64,000 bases of DNA from Hanleya hanleyi (taxonomy: Eukaryota; Mollusca; Polyplacophora; Lepidopleurida; Hanleyidae), in the NCBI GenBank assembly GCA_036873755.1, contig JAVTVY010018914.1, forward strand, positions 1 through 64,000, given 5' to 3'. The notes under the pieces are model-generated. The model made no database searches. It was not told the origin of the DNA and saw only the letters and a program-made list of their open reading frames with translations. How positions within the stretch are numbered: position 1 is the first letter of the stretch; each line of letters opens with the position of its first letter. Both the position numbers and the translations under genes were made by a program. Below are positions 55,255-64,000 of the stretch, piece by piece.

Positions 55255-57549
55255 TCAAACTGCAAAAATCTTGGTGTCTCCAATAACCAAGGTTTTATCC
55301 CTAAAATCTACAACACATCCATAGGCTGATAGGAAATCGAAGCCTAGCAACAGGTTGTCAACCAAGGGTGCCACCACTATATTTCCAGTACAGTGAAAAT
55401 CGGAGATGGATAACGGGGCATGCCGAACTAGCATTCCCATACTGGTCATTCCTCGAAATGCACCAGTCAACCGAATAGGCGAAGACGACAACCCCTGAAG
55501 ACCCAACCTAGCAAATAGATGTTCACTCATGACGGTGACTTGGGCGGCCGTGTCTACCACAGCAGTCACCGGCACAGACCCAACCTTAACTGGAATGGAC
55601 ATCGCCCACCCCTGGGAACGAGACAGAGTAACATCTCTGACTGCTGCAGTAAGTTCAGTAACACCTGCCTCGTCTCCCGTGGACGACCCCACCCCGTCAT
55701 TTGCAGTTGCTAATTCAGCCCACCCATCTAAACCACGTCTAACAGGACAAAAACGGCTTATGTGACCGGGTTTACGGCACGAGTAACAGAGTCGTGGTGG
55801 ACGGAAGGGTCGCCATGACCGACGGCGAGGGGACCTCTTATTTATCCCTTCCCCTTCTGCCTTACAAGCATCAGGAAAAGCCTCCCCCACTGAATCGACA
55901 TTAACAGTCCTACATGTAACCGTCTGAAAACTCAAGTCTCTCAGATCATATCGTGAGGAGTTCACATAACTCAAGGCTTCCGAGATTGTGGTGGGGCTCT
56001 TTTCCATAGCAAATCTCACAGCCTGTATTTCCCTGCATCCCCTGAGAAAATGTTCCACCGCTACTGACTCAATAATCTTTTCCGGTGCATTCGCATACCC
56101 GTCCCTTGCCAACCTAGCGCATCTGAAAGCAAACTCCTCTAAAGTATCCTCGGAACCCTGCACTTCCGCCTGCAACCGCTGCCTAACTACACGCGGAGGT
56201 TCCCTACTATCATAATGGCATTCCATTGCTTTGAGGAGCATATCAAATGAGGTTTTGACTGCCTCTGATTGATAGCTGTAAAACACCATGGCATCGCCAT
56301 GAATACAGTCCGTTAATTTCTTAAGACACTGGTCTTTATTCCACTGTCTACTTTCAGCTTCCAACTTAAATTTAACCCTAAATGGAACCCAGTCCCCTCT
56401 GGTCCCTGAAAACACTAAAGTCTTGGGAAGCCGGGGACTTTGGCTACGGTAGCGTTCTCGGGATACATGTCGTTCGGTTGATCTCGATCTGGACGAGCAT
56501 TCGCTACATTTACTAGGAGAGGCCTCAACCTCCCCCTCAGTATCAGTAACGGACACATCGGCCAGATTCCCATTATCTATATCCCCTTGGAGATATTGTC
56601 CCCCTACCATAGCAGTGTCCAAAAACAATCCATTCCGATTTACTGGGCATTGGAAGTTCGGAGCTGAAGTGTGGCCACTGGGCGGTAACTGATTGACATC
56701 CCTAGTGTCGTCTGGAAACGCCAGACCAGCGTCCAGTCCTGCTGTTCCATTTAGGTCTAGTGGACATGGGGGGTCGGGAAGGGCAGCTGGTGCATTTACT
56801 TGAACATGTGGTTCATTTTGTTGAACAGGGGCTGCATTCAACTGAATTGCAGTCTCTCCTCCACCCTCAATCAATTGTTCAGGTCTATTATTTACAACAA
56901 CATGAGTTGGATCCGCCTGACCAGCGTCCCCCGTTGTCTGTTCAGAGATCGCATGTGATGAAATCTTGCTTGGAGCACTAAGCAATGTAACAACAGTCCT
57001 CATATCTAAACCCACTTGCTCCATCTTACCATTAACTTGACCTATTTGAGTGTTCACTTGTCGACCTAGTTGACCAACTTTAGTGTTTACTTGTTGACCT
57101 AGTTGGTCAACTTTAACATCCACTTGTCCTACTTGTTGACCTAATTGTTGACATTGTACCACTATTTTCTCATCCAACTGGCCTAACTGAAGTTCATATG
57201 CCTTGACATCGTCATGCAAATGGCCCATTTCTACATCCAATGCATCTACTTGAGCCGTTATTTCAACTTTCCATGATCCAATGATTTCTTCAAGACGACG
57301 GTCAACTAAAGCATTAATGTATTCCGGACTTCCCGACAAGTCTAAACCTATAATCTGCCCCTCTAGCACTAGATCGGCTATATGCCCGGCACTAAACTGA
57401 GTCGCCTGCATAAAATGCTTAAAATTAACCAACCTGCCCTCTTCCTGCAAGGCTACCACACGTGCACTTCGACTACTCCCCACCCCTTTCAATTTTTGCA
57501 GTGCTTCCTCTGTAGCCACTGACACATCAATGGGCCCCAAATCTGCCAT
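55255..57549 (-). CDS. Gag-aspartic protease polyprotein (764 aa), intact
   Basis: One uninterrupted ORF. Residues 13-50 (TEEALQKLKGVGSSRSARVV then a second helix) look like a helix-hairpin-helix of the ComEA type. Residues 85-185 form a probable coiled coil with LGQQV..QVNTK repeats. 200-350 is a low-complexity spacer and 350-370 a Ser/Arg-rich patch. 375-560 (LPKTLVFSGTRGDWVPFRVK onward) matches the capsid-like region of Gypsy Gags. C588-C601 is a CCHC zinc knuckle (CYSCRKPGHISRFC) after a basic stretch. 650-764 is a retropepsin-like protease with VVDTAAQVTVM (catalytic DTA) and LLLGFDFL. It would form particles, bind RNA and process itself; polymerase must come from elsewhere. The intact frame despite LTR divergence is notable. 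Confidence 0.9.
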   Translation of the reverse strand: MADLGPIDVSVATEEALQKLKGVGSSRSARVVALQEEGRLVNFKHFMQATQFSAGHIADLVLEGQIIGLDLSGSPEYINALVDRRLEEIIGSWKVEITAQVDALDVEMGHLHDDVKAYELQLGQLDEKIVVQCQQLGQQVGQVDVKVDQLGQQVNTKVGQLGRQVNTQIGQVNGKMEQVGLDMRTVVTLLSAPSKISSHAISEQTTGDAGQADPTHVVVNNRPEQLIEGGGETAIQLNAAPVQQNEPHVQVNAPAALPDPPCPLDLNGTAGLDAGLAFPDDTRDVNQLPPSGHTSAPNFQCPVNRNGLFLDTAMVGGQYLQGDIDNGNLADVSVTDTEGEVEASPSKCSECSSRSRSTERHVSRERYRSQSPRLPKTLVFSGTRGDWVPFRVKFKLEAESRQWNKDQCLKKLTDCIHGDAMVFYSYQSEAVKTSFDMLLKAMECHYDSREPPRVVRQRLQAEVQGSEDTLEEFAFRCARLARDGYANAPEKIIESVAVEHFLRGCREIQAVRFAMEKSPTTISEALSYVNSSRYDLRDLSFQTVTCRTVNVDSVGEAFPDACKAEGEGINKRSPRRRSWRPFRPPRLCYSCRKPGHISRFCPVRRGLDGWAELATANDGVGSSTGDEAGVTELTAAVRDVTLSRSQGWAMSIPVKVGSVPVTAVVDTAAQVTVMSEHLFARLGLQGLSSSPIRLTGAFRGMTSMGMLVRHAPLSISDFHCTGNIVVAPLVDNLLLGFDFLSAYGCVVDFRDKTLVIGDTKIFAV

Positions 57550-59715
57550 GTTTAAGTGGAATGATATACGGTATATGCAAACAAGTCCAAAAACAATAAG
57601 GAATACTCAATCAAAATATAGTCAAATAGATACAAATATATCAGGCTTTCAATGAGTTTCCTTCTAGAAACTCACTGAAGCAAAGGAAAGACAGCCCACA
57701 TTGGTATGTCCACTACAAAACACCAAATCTTACACTAAAATAAAACGCAGTGTCAACTACTCACATTCAGTGAATGAAAACAAATAGTTAAACATGTGCA
57801 GGTTCGAGTTCAAACTGACGAAACACTTTTATGAACCAAATCAATTGTGCCTAATCAGCCATATCCATTAGGAAAAAAGAAAAAGAACAAGACCCATCTC
57901 TAGAACAAGTGCAACACGCGTTACCACACAGTCAACACGTTGTTACAACTTCTGTTAATCTTGCACTATTTCAATTTACAACTAATCATGAGTAAGGCAC
58001 TAAAGAAACCCAGGGTGGACCAGGGGGAAAGAAAAAAAATCAATTATCAAATTATCAATTGTGCCCGAAAAACAAAGTCAGGCCACCTGTGTTCAACATA
58101 AATAAATCTTATATTAACACAGTTTCCCGTGCCTGGAGGAATACAACACAGAATACAAACTAGATTTTAAACTCGACCACATCGAGGCGCTAATAACGCA
58201 TTGTCGGATTACTATTGTCGCAGTGACAACACCATGGCTTCGCCATGAATACTATAATATATGGCAGCGACAACACCATGGTGTCGCCATGAATGTGGCT
58301 CGCATGACTGATAATGCCCCAAGCTGTCAACTGAGCAATCAGAATCATGTATTGGACAACCAAAATGTAGGCAATATATATATATTATTTAGCCGACCAG
58401 TTGACCGCCGACAAACCGTTAAAAGAAATATGTATATATATATATCTTGAAACAGAAAAAACGGGTTTCGCTTTTATCAGGACGGGAAAAACGTTAGCAG
58501 AAGACAAAGTCACATTGACCCGCGAACAATCTGAGCATTTACTATTGTATTCCAACGCCCAATTGTATTCCAACTACAGATTTCTCATAAACGTTGACAA
58601 AATCTCCAATCCCAATCCAAAGACCCATCAATACTAACACATAGTAGAAATCTCACACAAAAGTCAATCTCAGAAACAATACAATTCAATCGTACAGAAA
58701 CACATAGACAACACCACACAGCAACATCTGGAGTGACAATGGACAAAAACTTCCATAAAAATTTTAATCTCACCAATATAAAAGCTCTATATGATAACCC
58801 AGTAAAAATATTTGAAAATTGTATAACCCTACCAGGCTCAAATTATTCCATATTAGTCAATTTGTCCGGTTTTTACCAATCTATTGACCACGAACGGCCA
58901 AAATGCCACTACTAATAACACTTCGCGTTTATCACAGGACAATAATGCTGTATATACGACGACACCAATTGCAATAAATGAATAGAGTAAATCCACTATT
59001 CCCAAGAACTGTTGACTAGTTCAACTGGCTAAATACCAGGAATATATTTAATAGTACGGGCCGAAATGAACACTTCGAGTCCCTCAAAGAGACGAGCGAT
59101 TAATTGCCCCATTACACAGATCTACATATATACTGTTGACAGTGATAAATTATACCGCATTGGCCGTACTATAATAACACAGTGTGCCTATCACAGGTTA
59201 ATAATACGGGTACTGTATATACAGCGACACGAAGTTTATTGAATGCACACGACCGATGCACTGTTTACGAGAAATGTTGGCTAGCTCAGCCGGCTATATA
59301 CCAGAAAAATATTTGATAGCGTGGACTGAACTGAACACACTAGTTTCATAACGAAAGACGGGGAAAACGGCTAACCGGCCCCTACATGTATATCACACAG
59401 ACCAGTGTGATCATATTGTCAAATTTCACTATCGCGTAGCTAGCCTATCGGCCGAGACAAAAAAACCTGTCTAACACAATACACAGCCTGCCAGCCGTGA
59501 AAATATTAATACAAAATTATCGCGACCAGAATAGCCCAATATCAGGATGACGTGCAAAGCCGGCCAAGAAAACAGGGAAGGTGGGGAACGCGAAGTGAGA
59601 GGACAAATGGCCGACTTCCACCCCGCGTTTTTTTACCGAGATTTTCGCAGTCTGGTTTACAGGCGTAAATTGGCCCTCAACCGTTACAAAGTTAATTTTT
59701 TAATCTGACGCCAGA
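57550..59715 (-). other. Leader region of the LTR element
   Basis: 2.15 kb between primer site and Gag start, long for Gypsy elements. It holds a hairpin-forming phrase CACCATGG..TCGCCATGAAT twice (about 58230 and 58273), a diverged ~250-bp duplication (about 58925-59090 and 59180-59350; phrases TATCACAGG, TGTATATAC..CGACAC, GCTATATACCAG) and no ORF of note. It could carry packaging or promoter signals. Confidence 0.6.
59701..59713 (-). other. Primer binding site
   Basis: TGGCGTCAGATTA lies 2 nt inside the 5' LTR on the minus strand. It would pair with a tRNA ending TCTGACGCCA; the tRNA is not identified. Confidence 0.65.
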
Positions 59716-59993
59716 TGTCGTAGAATTAGGTGTGCCCCGCCTAGCAACACCTAGAACGATATAGAGCTAAAAGATCCCCCATTAAAATCTTCCCTCCATT
59801 CCAGCCCGAATTCTATATATGTACGTCTCGCTCATTCAAAGTCCCAACCCAATCTGGCGATCTCAGAGCATGCAACGGAGCATGCCAGTTCAAGTTTCTG
59901 CCCAAAACCGGTTTGGAGCAATCTCCTGGCATGTACGATATATTTCGAGGTAACAGGGCTAGCAGTTTGGATCGTAAAGCTGTCCCTGCAACA
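59716..59993 (-). repeat. 5' LTR (278 bp)
   Basis: Matches 53222-53501 throughout, with TG..CA ends. A TATA-like TATATAGAATTCGGGC lies about mid-LTR on the minus strand and could serve as promoter (inference). Confidence 0.95.
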
Positions 59994-62470
59994 ACCGCTT
60001 ATGGCGGTGCTACGGGCCGTGTGGTCATGTCATCCAAGTTGCCACATGAACAGGTAGAGTAAAAGCGTACCGGAGATACAACACATATCACGAATCGTGA
60101 AGCCATGTGACACTGTCAGTATGTCGGCACCTCTTCCTACTTCCCTTATATGTGTTTAATTCGCTATGATGCTGGAGCATACGATCCTCACTCCTAACCC
60201 CACTTTGACAATCGAACTGACTTACCTCTCTCCCCAACCTTGCCTTGATACTCAAGCACTCCCAAAGCCCGCATTGACACTGGAGCACATGAACCTTGCC
60301 TAGCCCTGCTTTGACAGCCAACAGCACGTACTTCACTTCCGAACGCTGCTTTGACATTCAAACTCGTGTATCCCACTCCATAACCCCGTTTTCACACTCA
60401 ACCACATGTACCTCATTCTATAGCCCCGCTTTGATAGCCAAGCACACGTGCCTAACTCGATGACAGCACCGGTTGAGCTTGTTGGGCAAAATTTGACTAA
60501 GCTTAATACCTGCTGTTACGATGTGTGATTACCGGTTATGCCGGTGCAGGGGCCGTTCGGTTATGTCATCCAAGTTGCCGTCCAACATGAACGGGTACAA
60601 TAAAAGCGTAGCTGGGATACAACACATATCACGAATCGTTAGATTCTTGGTATGTACTTTAGAATGGGTTAACCAGAAGACTATACTGTGAAGTCATGTG
60701 AATCTGTCCGTATGTCAGCACCTCTTCACACTTCCCTTATACGTGTTGTAATTTTTACCTGTATATGGCGAGATTCTGCTGGTGGACGTTTCCTCCCGGA
60801 GACCCGCCCCCTGTTCAGACCTTTTGGTCTTTGGTATATGTTGGCATTCTGGGAAGTTGATGCTGGGTCGACATTGGGCCTTACAGACTAATGTTTTGTG
60901 TTAAATGACGTAATTTTCGTCTGACGACGATACAGCTCACTACTTTCCAATATTCGAGTTGTCAGGGCATTTCCATCATGGCTGTCTAGATTTGTATGTA
61001 ATACCGCTTATGCCGGCGCTATGGGCCGTGTGGTCATGTCATGCAAGTTGCCACATGAACAGATCAGATACAAAATAAAGCGTACCTGAGATACAACACA
61101 TGAATCACTAGATTCTTGGTCTGTGCTTTAGAATGGGTTAACCAGAAGACTATACTGTGAAGTCATGTGACTGTCAGTATGACGGCACCTCTTTTCACTT
61201 CCCTTATATGTGTTGTAATTCTTGCCTGTGTATGGCGAGATTCTGCTGGAAGACGTTTCGTCCCCAAGGCCCGCCCCCTATACAGACCTTTCGGTCTTTG
61301 ATATATGTTGGCATCATGGGAAGTTGATGCTGCGTAGACATCGGGCCTTACAGACTCATCTTTTGTGTTAAATGCCATCATTATCATCTGACGACGATAC
61401 AGCTCACCAATTCTCAGTTTACGATTGTCACAGCGACACAGATCACCAATTACCAATATACGAGTTGTCAGAGCATTTCCATCATTGCTATCTAATAACG
61501 CTTATGCCGGTGCTAGTTGCCTTGTGGTCATATCATCCAAGTTGCCACATGAACTGGTACAATAAAAGCGTACCGGAGATACAACACATATCACGAATCG
61601 TTAGATTCTTGGTGTGTACTTTAGAAGGGGTTAACCGGAAGGCTATACTTTGAAGTCATGTGGCTCTGTCAGTATGTCGGCACCTCTTTCCACTTCCCTT
61701 ATATGTGTTGCAATTTTTACCTGTATATGGCGAGATTCTGCTGGAGGACGTTTCGTCCCCGAGGCCCGCCCCCTGTACAGACCTTTTGGCCTTTGACATA
61801 TGTTGGCATTTGTGGGAAGTTGATGCTTGGTCGACATCGGGGCTTACAGACTAATATTTTGTGTTAAATGCCCTCATTATCATCTGACGACGATACAGCT
61901 CACCGATCCCCCGTGTACGAGTTGTCACACCGACACAGATCACCAATTACCAATATACGAGTTGTCAGAGCATTTCCATCATTGCTTTCTAGATTTGTAT
62001 CTAATAACGCTTATGCCGGTGGTAGGAGCCGTGTGGTCATGTCATCGAAGTTGCCACATGAACAGGTACAATAAAAGCGTACCTGAGATACAACACATAT
62101 CGCGAATCGTTAGATTCTTGGTATGTGCTATAGAATGGGTTAACCAGAAGACTATACTGTGAAGTCATATGGCTCTGTCGGTAAGTCGGCACCACTTCCC
62201 ACCACTTGCCTTATATGTGTTGTAATTTTTACCTGTATATGGCGAGATTCTGCTGCTGGACGTTTCGTCCCCGAGGTCCGCCCCCTGTACAACCCTTTTG
62301 GTCTTTGATATATGTTGGCATTGTTGGAAGTTGATGCTGGGTGAACATCGGGCCTTAGAGACTAGTCTTTTGTTTTAAATGTCGTCATTTTCATCTGAAG
62401 GCGATACAGCTCGCCAATTCCCAGTTTACGAGTTGTCACAGCGACACAGCTCACCAATTACCAATATACC
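59994..62470 (+). repeat. Satellite array block 4
   Basis: Resumes at ACCGCTTATGGCGGTGCTAC. Unit markers lie near 60884, 61351, 61847 and 62356. Interrupted by the minisatellite at 60155-60480. Ends at CACCAATTACCAATATAC where Penelope-type copy 2 begins. Confidence 0.9.
60155..60480. repeat. ~50-bp degenerate minisatellite in the satellite
   Basis: Units of the type CCCCGCTTTGACA..CAA followed by CAC.TGTACCTCACTC occur about seven times. A similar phrase (CCCGATTTTGCCTTGATACT) lies near 44887. Confidence 0.65.
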
Positions 62471-64000
62471 AAGATTTATTTAACAATCACAAAAAGTTTC
62501 TCAAGGAAAGAGGTATTTGTCTTCCAACCAATCATAGCGACATACCAAAAATATACTGGACTCCCAAAATGCATAAATCACCATACAAAGCTAGATTCAT
62601 AGCTGGTTCTAGAAGCTGCACTACCAAGCTTCTTTCAACCCTATTGACGAGGGCCCTTCAGGAGGTAAAAGCATTTTGGGAAAGGTATTGCGCCACTATT
62701 TTCAAGAACTCTGGCGTTGAATGTATGTGGATATTGAAAACTCAAAATGTCTTACGGAAGAACTTGATGCTAAAGGTCACATACCGTACAGACATGTATC
62801 CACATGGGATTTCTCGACTCTATACTACAATCCCTCATCAGGACCTTATTGACCGTATAAGTTCATTAATAGTATCTGTGTTCAAGAAAAGTGATCGTAG
62901 ATATATTAATGTCGGAAGCCATAAAGCATTCTTTAGCTCGACTACATACAAGAGATATCATTCATGGGATGTTTCTTTGTTTATAGAGTTGCTTTAATTT
63001 CTCATTAAAAATATCTATGTGAAATTTGGCAACACAATATATCAGCAGGATATAGGTATTCCAATGGGTACTAATTGTGCACCCCTGTTGGCCGACCTGT
63101 ATCTGTTCTCTTATGAATATGACTATATGCAGGCGCTTTCAAAAACCGATCCATTCAAATTCCGTTCCTTCTCATTCACCAAACGCTATATAGACGATCT
63201 TCTCGCTGTGGATAATCGCTATATAAATGACGCAGTGAAGGATATATATCCACCTTCACTGGATTTGAAGGAAACTACAGATAGCCCTACAGGCACATCA
63301 TATTTAGATCTACATCTCTATAAAAATGAAGCGGGCATTCTCTCTCGTCGACTTTATGACAAAGAGATGATTACAATTTCGACATCGTAAACTATCCCTT
63401 TCTGGACAGTAATATTCCAGTGGGACCTGCATATGGCGTATACATATCTCGCTTAGTAGCATTTGCTAGATCCTGTGTTAAATGTGATGATTTTAATCAA
63501 CGTCACAAACACTGTTGCAGAAACTTATAAAACAGGGCTATTCTACCAAGCGCCTCCACTCAAAGTTTCTCAAATTTGGCGATACATATCGCATGCTGAT
63601 AGCAAAATACGAACGTAGCGTGCAAGATCTATGGCGCTACCTTTCGTAACTTGTGTCTAATTCCGCTTAACCTGGGGCTAGGGGCCGTATGAACCCATGT
63701 ACTTCAAGATCCTCATGGTACTCATATGAACAGGCACAATCAAAGCGTGACTGAGATACATCATTCTTTAGATGACGACTTTACAACGAATATTATGGAT
63801 TAAGAATACTGATCAGCGATACGATTTGATATTTTTGGAACATCATGATGTCTTGCCGGCATCATTGAAAACTGTTGACCGCTTCTCTCTTGCAGGAAAC
63901 AAGCCTATGTTTATGTATACTTTTGTCTTTTTGAATTTGGTGCTAATACTGTTATATGGAAATGGAAAAGGTCTTTGGATTATGGACGCGGATATTCTCT
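62471..64000 (+). mobile_element. Penelope-type retroelement, copy 2 (runs off right edge)
   Basis: Plus-strand copy of the 46176-47868 element. It begins at almost the same point of a satellite unit, and keeps the upstream IYWTPKMHKSPYKARF region that copy 1 lost. The 3' region from 63650 (TCTAATTCCGCTTAACC, GGGGCTAGGGGCCGTATG) resembles a satellite unit, then continues with unique 3' UTR to the window end. Confidence 0.75.
62480..63650 (+). pseudogene. Penelope-type reverse transcriptase, copy 2, frameshifted
   Basis: Same protein as the 46587-47672 frame. Breaks: an out-of-frame stretch after WILKTQN near 62745 that returns at LYTTIPH, a stop at 62995-62997 within the region after SLFIELL, and a 1-nt loss near 63364 after RRLYDK. 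Motifs GIPMGTNCAPLLADLYL and RYIDDLLAV remain. Confidence 0.75.

Larger units (their letters stand above)
53222..59993 (-). mobile_element. LTR retrotransposon encoding only Gag-protease
   Basis: Two LTRs of ~280 bp bound 6.2 kb of internal sequence. ACCG is duplicated on both sides (53218-53221 and 59994-59997), and the interrupted satellite unit reads through once one copy is removed. On the minus strand the order is 5' LTR, primer site, ~2.15-kb leader, gag-pro ORF, ~1.75-kb non-coding part, polypurine tract, 3' LTR. No reverse transcriptase, RNase H or integrase was found. Layout and 4-bp duplication fit the Gypsy/Metaviridae type, non-autonomous. Confidence 0.9.

Noticed and set aside
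44925..62470. Recurrent 60-130 codon open frames in the satellite units on both strands
   Set aside because: They repeat with the unit, differ in start and stop between units, exist on both strands at the same place and match no protein family.
44925..62470. Hammerhead ribozyme in the satellite or Penelope-type terminal region
   Set aside because: Penelope-like terminal repeats can carry hammerheads, and the unit has GGACGAAACGTCC on the minus strand. However, no CUGANGA box lies at the right distance, and CTGACGA on the plus strand has no GAAA partner. A covariance-model search would decide.

Overview
The window is eukaryotic nuclear DNA and almost entirely repetitive. It contains a tRNA gene with an intron, one spliced host exon, SINEs, LINEs, foldback transposons and a retroelement-derived satellite. 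It is not bacterial: there are no operons, ribosome binding sites or dense ORFs. A marine mollusc, probably a gastropod, fits best (inference). The reasons are SINE tails of the ACTC-repeat type after a GACGTTAAA-type 3' end, and several 'pearl/CvA-like' elements (tandem ~130-160 bp monomers ending in an ACGG/ACAG microsatellite), an architecture described from molluscs.

Layout. 1-4.6 kb: a decayed minus-strand Polinton/Maverick-type family B DNA polymerase, cut by the left edge. It has two frameshifts and a 939-bp transposon inserted with a 6-bp target duplication. A TATA box, YY1-like sites and an ETS/CRE/octamer/DR1 cluster lie upstream. 5-20 kb: tandem repeats, a pearl-like element, foldback elements and MITEs, a tRNA-Leu(CAA) with an intron next to a broken twin, and SINE scraps. 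20.6-20.9 kb: the terminal exon of a THEM6-like gene, the only convincing host protein-coding sequence. 21.7-33.7 kb: four further tandem-monomer arrays (one element split by two later insertions), a 5S-rRNA-derived SINE and minisatellites. 34.0-38.4 kb: a complete but mutated I/Nimb-like LINE with a 12-bp target duplication. 40.6-44.5 kb: a large palindrome of two inverted copies of a transposon-borne PIN-like/Cys-rich gene, with part of one copy duplicated at 51.7-53.1 kb. 44.9-62.5 kb: a ~470-510 bp satellite interrupted by two Penelope-type reverse transcriptase elements, a 5S SINE, the 1.3-kb duplicate and a 6.8-kb LTR retrotransposon that encodes only Gag-protease.

How the parts relate. 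The satellite monomer resembles the 3' UTR of the Penelope-type elements embedded in it, so the array is probably a by-product of that retroelement. The 5S-derived SINEs share their 3' tail with the LINE at 34-38 kb, which suggests the LINE lineage mobilises them. The LTR element lacks its own polymerase and would need one supplied in trans. Nesting gives an order of events: satellite array first, then LTR element, SINE and Penelope-type copies inside it. The most interesting items are the Penelope-satellite relation with a covarying AATAAA-loop hairpin, the intact gag-pro-only LTR element with a helix-hairpin-helix-like N-terminus, and the polymerase promoter cluster.
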